From the NCBI RefSeq assembly GCF_000252855.1, contig NC_017045.1, positions 372,001-436,000 on the forward strand: a stretch of DNA of 64,000 nt, written 5' to 3'. The translations under genes and the position numbers were made by a program. This stretch comes from Riemerella anatipestifer ATCC 11845 = DSM 15868. GTDB lineage: Bacteria; Bacteroidota; Bacteroidia; Flavobacteriales; Weeksellaceae. The notes beneath the pieces are model-generated. The model did not search any database, was not told where the DNA came from, and saw only the letters and a program-made list of their open reading frames with translations. Shown here piece by piece: positions 1-12,308 of this stretch (positions within the stretch are counted from its first letter, which is position 1; each line of letters starts with the position of its first letter).

Positions 1-561
1 AACACCATTAACCGATATTTTAGGATTTTTCGGGAAGTGATTTTTGAAAAACAACAAGCAGATTTGAGTTTGTTTTTTGGAGAAGTTGAATTAGATGAAG
101 CCTATTTTGGAGCAAGGCGATTACGAGGGATTAATATGCCACAAAAACGAGGAAGAGGAACTTGGAAACAACCTGTTTTTGGAGTTTTTGAAAGAGAAGG
201 CAGGGTTTATACCGAACTGATTCCAAATGCAAAAAGTGAAACATTAAGAAAAGTTATTCGAGGAAAAGTTTCATTAGAAAGTATTTTGTTTACAGATGGT
301 TGGCGAGGTTATAGTGGACTTTTAGATATGGGATACGAGAAGCATTTCAGGATTGACAAGAGTAAAAATTTCTCAACTCAGAATGGTGTTCACATTAATG
401 GAATAGAAAGTTTTTGGAGTTTCACCAAGCGAAGATTAGCTAAGTTTAATGGGATAAAATCTACCTTTATATTACACTTAAAGGAATGCGAGTGGCGATG
501 GAGAAAGGAAACTAAAGAAATGGAAAAAGAGTTATGGAAATTGATAAAAAAATATGGATAA
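1..561 (+). CDS. IS1595-family (ISXO2-like) transposase, 5' end outside window
   Basis: The reading frame is open from base 1, so the N-terminal part (normally a zinc-ribbon and helix-turn-helix region) lies outside the window. The visible part is a DDE-type ISXO2 transposase domain: the first acidic residue lies in ELDEAYFG, the second in LFTDGWRGY, and the end has HINGIESFWSFTKRRLAKFNGI, the characteristic NGIESFW segment before the last catalytic position. It would catalyse cut-and-paste or copy movement of its own element. The frame is intact to its stop at 559-561. A shorter reading from a GTG or ATT at about 37 is possible but would cut the family domain, so I read it as partial. It is the only mobile gene I recognise in the window. 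Confidence 0.85.
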   Translation, partial: NTINRYFRIFREVIFEKQQADLSLFFGEVELDEAYFGARRLRGINMPQKRGRGTWKQPVFGVFEREGRVYTELIPNAKSETLRKVIRGKVSLESILFTDGWRGYSGLLDMGYEKHFRIDKSKNFSTQNGVHINGIESFWSFTKRRLAKFNGIKSTFILHLKECEWRWRKETKEMEKELWKLIKKYG

Positions 562-570
562 CTTTTTTAA

Positions 571-592
571 CGACTTCGTCTAAAAGTTACCC
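571..592 (-). repeat. Candidate right terminal inverted repeat of the IS1595-type element
   Basis: Ten bases after the transposase stop, the minus strand reads GGGTAACTTTTAGACGAAGT and onward. It starts with a GG-rich tip, as transposon ends often do, and the unrelated terminator of icd begins soon after. The left end is outside the window, so the match cannot be tested here. This is an inference from position and composition only. Confidence 0.4.
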
Positions 593-673
593 ACATTTTT
601 TTATTTTTACAACAACAAACAACAGTGTGAAAATTATAAATTTTAAACCTTTGCTAGTCTAGAGCCTTAATAA

Positions 674-709
674 AACAAAATAGGAGGTTTTTAAGCCTCC
701 TATTTTGTT
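674..709 (-). terminator. Rho-independent terminator of icd (bidirectional form)
   Basis: Perfect 14-bp inverted repeat (674-687 with 696-709) with core AAAATAGGAGG and an 8-base loop. A/T runs flank both sides, so it can end transcription of icd and also transcription leaving the transposase. Confidence 0.85.
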
Positions 710-738
710 ATTAATTAAATAGTTTTGAATATAACGGA

Positions 739-2955
<2,217 letters not shown>

Positions 2956-2993
2956 TTATTCTGTTTTTTATATTATACAACATTTAGTTTCCA

Positions 2994-3001
2994 CAAAAAT
3001 A
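2994..3001 (-). promoter_or_regulatory. -7 promoter box of icd
   Basis: The minus strand reads TATTTTTG, matching the Bacteroidota -7 consensus TAnnTTTG, 38 bp before the icd ATG. I see no clear -33 TTG at the ideal spacing. Confidence 0.5.
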
Positions 3002-3496
3002 ATGAAAAAAAGTATATTATACCTCAGCTAAAAAATGATTTCTCACATCTCACCCCTCTATATTATTTAGAATAGATATAAATAATGAAAAAATTAATTA
3101 TACAGTTTTTAATTAAAATATATGATATTAATCATATTTTAGAAAGAATTATTAAGACTAATTAACTGATTTAAAACTTTTTAATTAAAAAATAGAACAA
3201 AACATTTTACACTAATTTTAAATAGATATACTACGAGAGTCCCAATATATTCCTAAACAAATAAATAACTCATAAACAAATATTTATATTAAAAATACTT
3301 AACACACATACACCAAATTAAATATATCAAAATCTTATCCAAGACAAATGTTTTTATTATTTTCTTAATAATAAAACTAAAAAATTATTTTTTGTTCAAA
3401 AATAAAACACCAGCAATAAAAACCATACACTTGTTTGATTTTTTTATTGAAAAAATATTTTTAATATTGTAGGACAGTTTTAAAACATTTGTATTT
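3002..3496. other. AT-rich intergenic stretch without recognised gene
   Basis: About 500 bp of very AT-rich DNA between the divergent icd and protease genes. I found no credible ORF, tRNA, hairpin terminator or repeat. It should hold the protease promoter, but I see no clean TAnnTTTG close to the start at 3497. Confidence 0.6.
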
Positions 3497-5254
3497 ATGA
3501 AAAAATCTATTTTGAGAACAGAAAATTTACTGCCAATAGCAGCAAGCTTTTTGTTACTTCCAAATTTTGTCTTTGCGCAAAATGCGGAGCAAGTAAAGAA
3601 GATTAGAGAATCTTCTAATTTGAAACAGCTGAATGTACTACAAAAGGGGTTTGGGAAATCTACCCTTAGTGTAAAAGAATTGCAGACTAAAGCCAAAAGT
3701 CTTAAAATTCCTTTTGAAGGAGAGAGTAATGGTAGATATTACCAATTAAGAGGGTTTGACAAAAACGGAAGACCTCTTTACTATATCAGTTATAATACGG
3801 GAGCTGCCGAAGGTACAGGTACTAATAAACTCCATCCAGAAGCGGGAGTATTCAATTTGGAAGGAAGTGGAATGAAGATACACGAATGGGATGGTGGAGG
3901 AGTAAGAACTTCTCATCAAGAATTTGGAGGAAGAGTGGCACAAAAGGATGTTCCTTTAAGTAGTAGCGAACACGCTACTCATGTAGCAGGAACAATGGTA
4001 GCTTCTGGAGTGGATATATCTGCAAAAGGTATGGCTCCTAAAGCGACACTAGATGCTTATGATTGGAATAACGATGAAGACGAGATGATAGCTGCTGCTA
4101 CAGCTGGAGCGATTCTTTCTAACCATTCTTATGGATACATAGGTGGATTTTCTTGGGGAGATTGGTCTGGTAATCAAGGGTGGCATTGGTTTGGAAGCGA
4201 TGACGATACCGAATTTAAAGGTTATGGAAAATATGCTACTCCTGATAGAGACTGGGATTTAATAGCACTTAACGCACCTTACTATCTACCAGTGAAAGCA
4301 GCAGGAAACCCTAGAGGGGATGGTCCTGAGCCTGGAGAAACACATTATGTTCGTAATTCTTCAGGACAGTGGGTAGCTTCTAATAAAGTAAGACAAAGAA
4401 ATGGAGGGAATAATGGATTTGATTGTGTGCTTTATGGCTCAACTGGAAAAAATCTACTGGTAGTAGGAGCTGCGCAGAAGATATCTGGAGGGTATAAATC
4501 CCCTGCAGATGTAAGAATGGCTAGTTTTAGTGCATTTGGACCAACAGATGATGGAAGAATTAAACCAGATATTTCTGGAGTTGGGGTAGGGCTTAAATCT
4601 ACTGTATCTGATGGAGATACTGCCTATGGAACAATGAGCGGGACTTCTATGGCTTCTCCTAATGTTACAGGTTCGTTATTATTACTTCAAGAACATTATT
4701 ATAAAAAGTTCAACGCTCACATGAAGTCGGCTACCCTAAAGGCTTTAGCCATAGCAACAGCTAACGAAGCGGGGGAGGCTCCTGGACCTGATTATGCTTC
4801 TGGTTGGGGATTACTAAATGTATTTGAGGCTGCTAAAGCTATCTCTCTAAAGGATAAATATGCTCTAATAGAAGAAAAATCTCTACAAAACGGAGCGACA
4901 GAAGAGATACAAGTGGTAGCTTCTGGAACGGAACCTCTTAAAGTAACCATTGCGTGGACAGACCCCGTACCTACAACACTTCCTAGTTTTAATACTCTTA
5001 ATGATCGTACTAAAGTGTTAGTAAACGACTTGGATGTTAGAGTAATAAAAGATGGGGCAGAAGAATTACCTTGGAGGTTAAATCCTGATAATCCTGCATC
5101 GCCAGCTATTAAAGCTGACAACGATGTAGATAATGTGGAGCAAGTTGTAATAGATAACCCTGTGCCTGGTGCAACTTATACCATAAAGGTAAGCCATAAA
5201 GGAACATTAAAGAAGAATAATGTAACTACAGAGGAGCTAATAATACAACTGTAG
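3497..5254 (+). pseudogene. Secreted S8 (subtilisin-like) protease, N-terminal part of a frame-disrupted gene
   Basis: 585 codons. The first 27 residues form a signal peptide ending near VFAQ, so the product is exported by Sec. The S8 catalytic triad is complete: Asp132 in HEWDGG, His159 in EHATHVAGTM and Ser384 in GTSMASP. After the catalytic domain (about 125-455) comes a beta-sandwich P/C-terminal-like domain (about 465-580). The frame ends at a TAG (5252-5254) inside what should be a continuous protein. The following ORF, in the -1 frame, carries the rest, including the sorting signal. As read, this half would be a secreted protease lacking its T9SS signal, which would probably leave it in the periplasm. 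It is marked as a pseudogene because of the disruption, although the catalytic part is intact. Confidence 0.85.
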
Positions 5255-7926
5255 TGACATTAGTTGACACTGATAGCCAAGATTATGGAATAGTTGTTAC
5301 TGGTATCAACAATGGAGTAACAAAAGATTTAACAGTAACCGCTGTTGATGTAAAAGTGTCTCCTGTAGAATATTCTTCCGCTACACCAGTAGAATTTAAA
5401 GTAACCAATAAGGGTACTGAAGTGGCTACAGATGCTAAAGTTATTTATAAACTCCTTAATAAAGACAGTAACAACCAAGAGGTTACTCAAGGAGAGATTT
5501 CTGTACCTTCCTTAAATCCAGGAGAAACTACCACAGTATTACAAAACATAGATTTATCTAAATCTTTTGTTAATTATACCATTGTTGCTGAGGTTATTTA
5601 TGCAGGTGATGAAATAGAGCTCAATAATAAAGCTAATGCAGAAGTCTATGGTATCATAGCAGATTTAACACCAGATTTATCATCTTATGAATTTGGGTAT
5701 GAAGATGACTTTGCTAAAAGTGGTTGGGTATCTGAGGATAAAGATGCTGATGGAAGAACATGGAGAAAATATGATGACGCTAGTTTAGCTTATGAAGGTA
5801 ATTCTTTTGCATTGAACTTCCCAGGCAATAAGACAAATGTAAATGATTGGTTATTCTCTAATCCTTTAAGACTCAAAAAAGATGTTCTTTATAGGGTGAC
5901 ATTCTATGCTAGAAAGTTCCGAACTTCTGCTGAAAATATCAGTATTTTTTTAGGTTCTACAAACAGTAGTACTTCAATGACCTCTGAAATAGCTCCTAAA
6001 GTAGAGGCTCTTGGAGCTTATAATAAGTATTCTTACGAGTTTAGTGTAGATTCAGACCAAATAGCCTATATGGGATTCAATCATAAGACAGTGGGCGATG
6101 CTCAGTCTTATGCTTTCGCGATGGACAACGTGAAGTTTGAGTATGCAGAAAATAAACCTAATGTTGATTTTGCAGCTAGTAAACTAAATCCTAACTCTTT
6201 TGAAACGGTTAGCTTAACTAACAATACAGTTACAGCTTCCACATTGCCTATAAATTCTTGGGAGTGGTCTTTCAGTCCTAACACAGTAAGTTTTGTAGAG
6301 AGTACCTCTTCAGCTTCCAAGGAACCTAAAGTTGTTTTCAACCAAGAAGGTGTCTATGCTATTACTCTCAAAGCAACTAATGCCAAAGGTGAAGGTGAGT
6401 TAACTAAAGAAACTTATGTTACCGTTAAGAATACCGCTACAGTAGCAGACTTTACAGTAAATAGTCAGAGTATATATTCTGGTGAAGCAGTAGTATTTAC
6501 TAACACTTCTACAGGTAATCCTAAACCAACAGAGTACAAATGGACTATCACTCCGTCTGATGGAGTAGAATATGTGGGAGGAACTACAGATACTTCTGAA
6601 AACCCTAATGTTAAATTTTCTAAAGGAGGTAAATACAAAGTGGCACTAACCGCAACATCTCCGTATAATTCAAATACATTAGAAAAAGATAATTATATCT
6701 CTGTGATAGGTATTCATAATGATGTAGAAAATCTGACACATAGTTTTGATGAGAATACTAAAAATCTAACTCTTAAATGGGATAGACCAGATATGACTCC
6801 AATGTATTCTGAAGGATTTGAAAACGCTGGAAATATGCCTGCTGATATGACTATAATTGATGGTAACTCAGATAACAAAATATGGACAGCCTCTTCGTTC
6901 TTTAAGAACAATGGAGAATATGGTGTTAGATCTTATTCTTGGTATGTTGCGGGAGGTGCTGTTGATGTTGATGATTATCTTGTAACTCCTAAATTGAGAA
7001 AAGGGGCAGAAGTATTGAAATACGCAATAAAACACCCTTGGGCAGAAAGGTATGATATTTACATTGTTGAAGCTCCAGCTTCTGGACAGGCACCTACCGT
7101 TGAAGAGATTAAAGCAGGACACAAAATTCATACATCTGAAGCAACGGAAAAGATACCTGCATTTGTTACGAAAGAATTTAATATCAAACAATATGCTGAT
7201 AAGGATTTCTTTGTAGTATTCCATCACAGAACAGTAAAAGCAGATAATGCATTCTATGTTGCATTAGATGATATAGAAGTTGGTTATGATAACTCTCCAT
7301 CTGGAAAGTCAGGTTCTAATGCTTTAACAGAGAAAAAATCAGTTACGTCTTCTGATTTAGACTTTAAGAAGGTACTATTAGATGGACAGAAGCTGGTTTC
7401 AGAAGATATGCTAAGAGAAGACGCTAATAAAACAAATAATGTTTCTAATTCTAAAATAACATTTGGAATTACAACATTACCACATTTAGTAGGTTACGAA
7501 GTGGTTAAAGATGGTACAAGTGTAAGCAACATTGATGATTACAACACCCGTCTGTACAATGAGACAATGACCAAAAATGGTACTTATACTTACGATGTGT
7601 ACGCCTTATACTCTGACGGGGCTAAATCTAACAAACAAACGGTAGTTGTTGATATCACTACACTTTCTACATCAGATGTTAACGCTAACGGAGGATTGAA
7701 AGTTTATACTAACCCATCTAATGGTTACTTTGTTGTAGAAGCAGCTAATACAGTATCTTCTCTAAAAGCTGGTGTTTACGATATGTCTGGAAAACAGATT
7801 TTATCTAACGAGTACAAAGGCAATAAGTTTGAGCTTAATTTAACCCAAAATCCTAAAGGTGTTTATATCTTAAATCTAATAGATGATAAAGGAGTAAAAC
7901 ACAATGTGAAACTGATGGTTAAATAA
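5254..7926 (+). pseudogene. C-terminal part of the S8 protease: adhesion-like domains and T9SS sorting domain
   Basis: The frame opens around 5239, and the first start-like codon is the GTG at 5254, overlapping the upstream stop. It has no signal peptide, so it cannot be exported by itself. Approximate order of domains: a CARDB-like beta domain (10-130), a choice-of-anchor/MAM-like jelly roll (145-290), two PKD-like repeats (300-390 and 395-480), a second anchor domain of the cleaved-adhesin type (520-680), an FN3-like segment (735-810) and a type A T9SS C-terminal sorting domain (815-890) with VYTNPSNGYF, GVYDMSGKQI and the final KLMVK. Joining both parts with one added base would give about 1,475 residues. 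The reading frame stays open and well conserved in style, so the lesion is recent, or is a sequencing error. Confidence 0.85.
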
Positions 7927-7962
7927 AAATTGATTTTATCTCAAAATTAATTTTAATAAACG

Positions 7963-7995
7963 GAGAAAGTCGGCTTTTAGTCGGCTTTCTTTTTT
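7963..7995 (+). terminator. Terminator after the S8 protease
   Basis: Stem GAAAGTCGGC / GTCGGCTTTC with G-U pairs and a short loop, followed by six T. It lies about 35 bp after the stop. Confidence 0.75.
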
Positions 7996-8225
7996 GGGAT
8001 ATATTTGAGGTTTGGGTAAGGAATGACATATATAAAACTTAGTTATATTAGTTAGAACACAAAGATCCATTAAGAAAATATTTAATTTACTAAGTAGAAA
8101 AAAGAATTTTCTAGATAAAAAATTCAAAATTGATTATGAACTTTTAACTCCCTTTAAAGTAGAGATATCCTCTTAACGGAATAAAAAAATAGAGGAAATT
8201 GTATAATTGTAAATTGAAATAAGAC

Positions 8226-8233
8226 TAACTTTG
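8226..8233 (+). promoter_or_regulatory. -7 promoter box directly before recR
   Basis: TAACTTTG matches TAnnTTTG and ends only 5 bases before the recR ATG. The transcript should begin at or next to the start codon (leaderless). TTG motifs lie 16 and 24 bp upstream; neither is at the ideal 19. Confidence 0.65.
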
Positions 8234-8238
8234 CATTT

Positions 8239-8847
8239 ATGAATTTTCCAAGTAAGGTTTTAGAAAAAGCAGTAGAAGAAATATCAGGTCTCCCAGGGAT
8301 AGGCAGAAAGTCGGCTCTCAGACTAGCGCTTCATTTGCTTAGACAACCGAGTTCACAAGGATTAGCTCTAGGCGATGCTATACAAAATCTAGTTACAGAG
8401 ATAAAATATTGTAAAGAATGCCATAACTTTTCGGACACAGATATTTGCGAAATTTGTGCAGATGACAGTAGACACGCTGAACTCCTATGCGTTGTGGAAG
8501 ATGTGAGAGATGTAATGGCGATAGAAAACACAGGAAAATTCAAAGGAAAATATTTGGTTTTAGGAGGAAAAATATCGCCTATGGAAGGTATTGGACCTCA
8601 ACAATTAAATATAGAAACTTTAGAAAGCAAACTAGAAATAGGGGAGATAGAGGAGGTTATTTTTGCACTATCTGCCACTATGGAGGGCGATACCACCGTG
8701 TATTATTTGTATAAAAAGTTTAAGCATTTTGACATTAAATTCTCCAATATTGCGAGAGGGATTTCCGTAGGAGATGAACTAGAGTACGCCGATGAAGTTT
8801 CTTTGGGGAGGTCTATTTTGAACCGAATACCTTATAAAGGTCATTAA
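8239..8847 (+). CDS. recR: Recombination mediator protein RecR
   Basis: 202 residues, normal RecR length. It acts with RecF/RecO in loading RecA at gaps. Order of parts: helix-hairpin-helix near residues 12-30 ([13 protein letters not shown]), a four-cysteine zinc finger near 57-72 (CKECH...CEIC), then a Toprim domain ([19 protein letters not shown]). The ATG is fixed by the family start [13 protein letters not shown]. The -7 box next to the ATG suggests a leaderless mRNA. The glycosyltransferase gene follows after 6 bases and is probably cotranscribed. Confidence 0.97.
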   Translation: MNFPSKVLEKAVEEISGLPGIGRKSALRLALHLLRQPSSQGLALGDAIQNLVTEIKYCKECHNFSDTDICEICADDSRHAELLCVVEDVRDVMAIENTGKFKGKYLVLGGKISPMEGIGPQQLNIETLESKLEIGEIEEVIFALSATMEGDTTVYYLYKKFKHFDIKFSNIARGISVGDELEYADEVSLGRSILNRIPYKGH

Positions 8848-8853
8848 GTTTTT

Positions 8854-9711
8854 ATGAAAAAAAAGCTAAGCATCATCATCGTTAATTATAATGTAACCGA
8901 TTTGTTATCGGCTTGTATTCAGTCCATAGAAAAGTATGCAGCCAAAGTAGATTACGAAATTATAGTTATAGATAACTGCTCCACAGATAACTCTTGGAAA
9001 GAACTTAAATGCATCTTTCCAAAGGTCGTTTTTATGGAATTAGAAGAGAATTTAGGTTTCTCCAAAGCGAATAACATTGCCGCCCAAAAAGCTCAAAACG
9101 AATATATTTTATTACTAAACCCAGATACAGAGTTAGAAAGTGATGGGCTAGATAGTTTGTTAGAATTTGCTGATGGTTGTGATAATTTGGGTTGCATCGG
9201 TGTTAGAATGCATAATTTGGCGGGGGATTTTCTTCCAGAGAGCAAACGTTCTGTTCCTAATATCATCAATTCTTTTGAAAAATTATTTCTTTTCACTTCT
9301 CGGAAAAATAACCGTAAAACCTATTACAGAAACGATATCAACGAAAACGAAATTGCTTGTGTAGAAGTGATTACAGGAGCTTTTCTTTTAATGAAAAGAG
9401 AACTATATCTAGATATAGGAGGTTTAGACGAAAGATATTTTATGTACGGCGAAGATATAGATTTGTGCTATACTCTTATCTGTAAAGGCTTTCAAAACTA
9501 CTATTATGGGGCTTATTCTATACTTCATTACAAAGGGCAAAGCACCGTGAAAGATTTAAAATATTTGTCAAGATTTTATGGAGCAATGTTTTTATTTTTA
9601 GAAAAATACTATAAGTCTAAAAATAGATTAAAATACCTATTGCTATTACAAGGTTTTAAACTAAAATATTTTATAGAACGCCTAAAGCTAAAAAAAGCGA
9701 AAGAAATATAA
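8854..9711 (+). CDS. GT-A family 2 glycosyltransferase
   Basis: 285 residues. The N-terminal GT2 fold starts at once (SIIIVNYNVTDLL) and has the metal/nucleotide-sugar signature NPDTEL (about residues 89-94). GEDIDLCYT near 206 is the usual acceptor-side ED motif. It resembles the rhamnosyltransferase-like GT2 group that acts on lipid-linked or cell-surface glycans. The true donor and acceptor cannot be read from the sequence. A hydrophobic/basic C-terminal tail (KYLLLLQGFKLKYFIERLK) suggests peripheral membrane contact. It lies 6 bp after recR and ends in a terminator that overlaps its last codons. Confidence 0.85.
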   Translation: MKKKLSIIIVNYNVTDLLSACIQSIEKYAAKVDYEIIVIDNCSTDNSWKELKCIFPKVVFMELEENLGFSKANNIAAQKAQNEYILLLNPDTELESDGLDSLLEFADGCDNLGCIGVRMHNLAGDFLPESKRSVPNIINSFEKLFLFTSRKNNRKTYYRNDINENEIACVEVITGAFLLMKRELYLDIGGLDERYFMYGEDIDLCYTLICKGFQNYYYGAYSILHYKGQSTVKDLKYLSRFYGAMFLFLEKYYKSKNRLKYLLLLQGFKLKYFIERLKLKKAKEI

Positions 9712-9725
9712 TCTCTTTCGCTTTT
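9693..9725 (+). terminator. Terminator of recR-GT unit, also usable by secG
   Basis: 12-bp perfect stem AAAAGCGAAAGA / TCTTTCGCTTTT with a 9-base loop. It covers the glycosyltransferase stop codon and has A/T runs on both sides, so it can serve the convergent secG as well. Confidence 0.8.
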
Positions 9726-9749
9726 CTATAATAAAGACTTAACAAAATC

Positions 9750-10112
9750 TTAGTTTCCTGTATTGCTTGGTGCTACTGGCGTAGCTGTGTTGTTTAAATC
9801 TACTTTTTGGTTTGGTGCTTGTGGAGCATTAGGTAACTCTGTTTTCTTAGGAGCTACAGGAGCCACATTCACTGTAGGTTTTGCAGTTAATACCACACTT
9901 AAAACAATTAGTAATACCACCGTAATTCCTAATGTCCAAGTAGCCTTCTCCATAAAATCATTAGTTCTTTGAACGCCGAAAGACGCCGATGACGCTCCCC
10001 CGAATGTTCCTGAAAGACCTCCACCTTTAGGGTTTTGTGCCAAAACTACTAATACCAACAACACACACACAATTACTATAAGAACCATAAATAGCGTAAA
10101 AACTGTACCCAT
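9750..10112 (-). CDS. secG: Preprotein translocase subunit SecG
   Basis: 120 residues. Two membrane segments (about 5-25 and 58-78) flank the conserved cytoplasmic loop QNPKGGGLSGTFGGASSASFG. SecG is the small accessory subunit of the SecYEG channel in the inner membrane. The C-terminal 40 residues are a low-complexity Pro/Ala/Asn tail, common in Bacteroidota SecG. Convergent with the glycosyltransferase gene. Confidence 0.93.
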   Translation of the reverse strand: MGTVFTLFMVLIVIVCVLLVLVVLAQNPKGGGLSGTFGGASSASFGVQRTNDFMEKATWTLGITVVLLIVLSVVLTAKPTVNVAPVAPKKTELPNAPQAPNQKVDLNNTATPVAPSNTGN

Positions 10113-10195
10113 AACTAAAAAGATAATTTTTTAAGTTCGCAAATATAAGAAGAATAATTTTATATCAAGAATAAAATAACTAAAACTTATGTAAA

Positions 10196-10225
10196 AAGAG
10201 GCAACTCCAAATAGAATTGCCTCTT
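10196..10225 (-). terminator. Terminator of the M16 peptidase pair
   Basis: Stem AGAGGCAA/TTGCCTCT (9 bp with flanking A-T). On the minus strand it is followed by a T run. It lies about 30 bp after the stop of the distal M16 gene. Confidence 0.8.
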
Positions 10226-10253
10226 AATGTTCAAAAAGTTATGGTTTTATTAA

Positions 10254-12296
10254 CTATTTAAAATCTGTTTCTTGAGCTTTATTAAATTCGTAAGATTTTA
10301 CTTCAAAAGTAATATCCATACCACTCATATTCTGGTTGATTTTGAACGGCATTTTAACTCCTGAAACTTCTTTATAATCAGAGAAAGTAGAAGGAATAGT
10401 CATTTCTTTATCACCCATTTTTTCTACTTTAGTTTCACCTAATTTCAATCCAGATTTTACGCTGTAGAAATAAGTGGTTTTACCTGATTTAATAGCATAA
10501 GCCTCTTCATTATTTACCTTTTCAATGCCTTTTAGTTCATAGTTACCATTGTTAGCAAACGCTAATTCTTTGAAAACTTCAGTAGATTTTTGCATCTCTT
10601 GTTTAGCCTGTTCTGGCATAGGGATTTTGTTTCCTTGAGCCATAATGTAGCCGTCTTTGCCATCAAATACAACTTTCTGCATAGAGTTGCCCATCATTTT
10701 CATATCCATCATCATTTTACCACCTTTTGCTTGTACTAAAGTCATTTCCAAAGGCATTCCCTGAACGGTAGCCGTAGCATTCATCGTAACAGAATTGATT
10801 TTACTAACCGCCTCTTTTCCACCTATGGCTTTAATGTAGTTTTGAGCAACGCTTTCTACATTTACATTAGCATCTACTTTTTTAACTTCAGGTTTTTGGC
10901 TAGGATTTGCATAGGCATCGTAGTATTTTACTGGGTAACCTAATTTTTCTAAACTATCCGCAATATCTGTTGCTTTACCAGCTATGAAAATTCTCGCTTG
11001 ATTAGGCAAAATATTTTCATTAACTACCTTTTTAATATCAGCAGCTGTTACCTTTTCTATGGATTTTAAATAATTAGTATAGAAATCCGCAGGTAGATCT
11101 TGAAGTTTTTGGTTTAAAGCAAATCTGGCAATAGTTTCAGGTTTTTCTAAAGACATAATGAAATTACCTTTCAGTTTTGCCTTAGCGTTTTGTAACTCTT
11201 CTGGTTTTACAGTAGAGATGGCATTAAGCTCGTTGATGAATTCTTTTACAGCCTTATCTGTAACCTCATTTCTTACACTTGCTTCTGCACTAAAGTTAGG
11301 TGAGTATTTACTTGTAGATAGGCTAGAATATGCCCCGTAAGTAAATGCATTTTTCTCTCTAAGGTTCATAAACAATCTACCTTCGCCACCGCCGCCAAGT
11401 ATATAGTTTGCCATAACTCCAGCAAAATATTGTGGGTCTTTCATTTGTAAAGTAGAAATATTACCTACTTTAATGATAGATTGTACAGCGTTTGGAACAT
11501 CTACCACATTAACCTCGGTAGAGGCTAGATTTTTTGCAGGTGCAGGAGTAGGGATTTTAACATTAGATTTTTTCCAATTTTTAAATTGGCTTTCTATCTG
11601 TTTCTTTACTTCATCATATTTTACATCGCCTACAATTACAAGATAAGCATTGTTAGGTGTGTAATATTTTTGATAGAAATCCTGCACATCTTTTAGTTGA
11701 ATTTTATTGATGCTTTCCGCTGTTTTAAACTCTCCTAAAGCGGTGTTTTTACCATAAATAAGTGCATCAGACACTCGGTTAGCGATAGCTTCTGCACTCT
11801 TTTCGTCTGCTTTAAGCCCTTCTAACGCTCTTTCTTTAGACTTTTGAACTTCTTCACTAGAGAATTTCGGGTTGATGATAGCATCTGCCATAAGGCTTAC
11901 CACCTCTGGATAATATTTAGATAGTGTATTGGCAAATGCTCCAGAAGCGCCAAAATTTAATCTAGCTCCTAAGAAGTCTACTTTTTTATTAAATTCTTCT
12001 TTGCTAAGGGAAGTGGTTCCGTTACCTAGTTGGCTTGCCATAATGCTAGAAACTCCAGCGATATTGCCCTCATATACAGGAGGTGTGTCTATGGTAAGAG
12101 TAACATTAACTCTAGGGAGTTTATGATTTTCTACCACCATTACGGTAAGTCCGTTTTTAAGGGTGAAAGTTTTAGGCTGTGCCACATTTACCGTAGGAGT
12201 AGGTCCTGGTTTTGGCATTGCATTAAGGTCTATATTTTGAGCAGATAACATTCCTGAAACTAGAAACGCCGCTGCAATGTATTTGATATTTTTCAT
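10254..12296 (-). CDS. M16 (pitrilysin) family protein without zinc motif, periplasmic
   Basis: 680 residues with a signal peptide (about 1-20, ending LSAQ). It has two M16-type halves (about 40-240 and 245-450), then an extra C-terminal region of about 200 residues rich in MxM and beta strands (from about 480). In the first half the HxxEH zinc motif expected near residue 80 is absent: the segment reads VSSIMASQLGNG. It is therefore probably the non-catalytic partner of the upstream gene, as in heteromeric M16B pairs. It lies 12 bp after that gene, so both form one operon. The partner role is inferred from pairing and from the missing motif. Confidence 0.85.
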   Translation of the reverse strand: MKNIKYIAAAFLVSGMLSAQNIDLNAMPKPGPTPTVNVAQPKTFTLKNGLTVMVVENHKLPRVNVTLTIDTPPVYEGNIAGVSSIMASQLGNGTTSLSKEEFNKKVDFLGARLNFGASGAFANTLSKYYPEVVSLMADAIINPKFSSEEVQKSKERALEGLKADEKSAEAIANRVSDALIYGKNTALGEFKTAESINKIQLKDVQDFYQKYYTPNNAYLVIVGDVKYDEVKKQIESQFKNWKKSNVKIPTPAPAKNLASTEVNVVDVPNAVQSIIKVGNISTLQMKDPQYFAGVMANYILGGGGEGRLFMNLREKNAFTYGAYSSLSTSKYSPNFSAEASVRNEVTDKAVKEFINELNAISTVKPEELQNAKAKLKGNFIMSLEKPETIARFALNQKLQDLPADFYTNYLKSIEKVTAADIKKVVNENILPNQARIFIAGKATDIADSLEKLGYPVKYYDAYANPSQKPEVKKVDANVNVESVAQNYIKAIGGKEAVSKINSVTMNATATVQGMPLEMTLVQAKGGKMMMDMKMMGNSMQKVVFDGKDGYIMAQGNKIPMPEQAKQEMQKSTEVFKELAFANNGNYELKGIEKVNNEEAYAIKSGKTTYFYSVKSGLKLGETKVEKMGDKEMTIPSTFSDYKEVSGVKMPFKINQNMSGMDITFEVKSYEFNKAQETDFK

Positions 12297-12308
12297 TGTT
12301 AATTAGAA

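Noticed and set aside
5225-5260. A programmed -1 frameshift in the S8 protease gene
   Set aside because: There is no X XXY YYZ slippery heptamer or long homopolymer at the joint, and no strong downstream pseudoknot that I can see. Kept as mutation or sequencing error.
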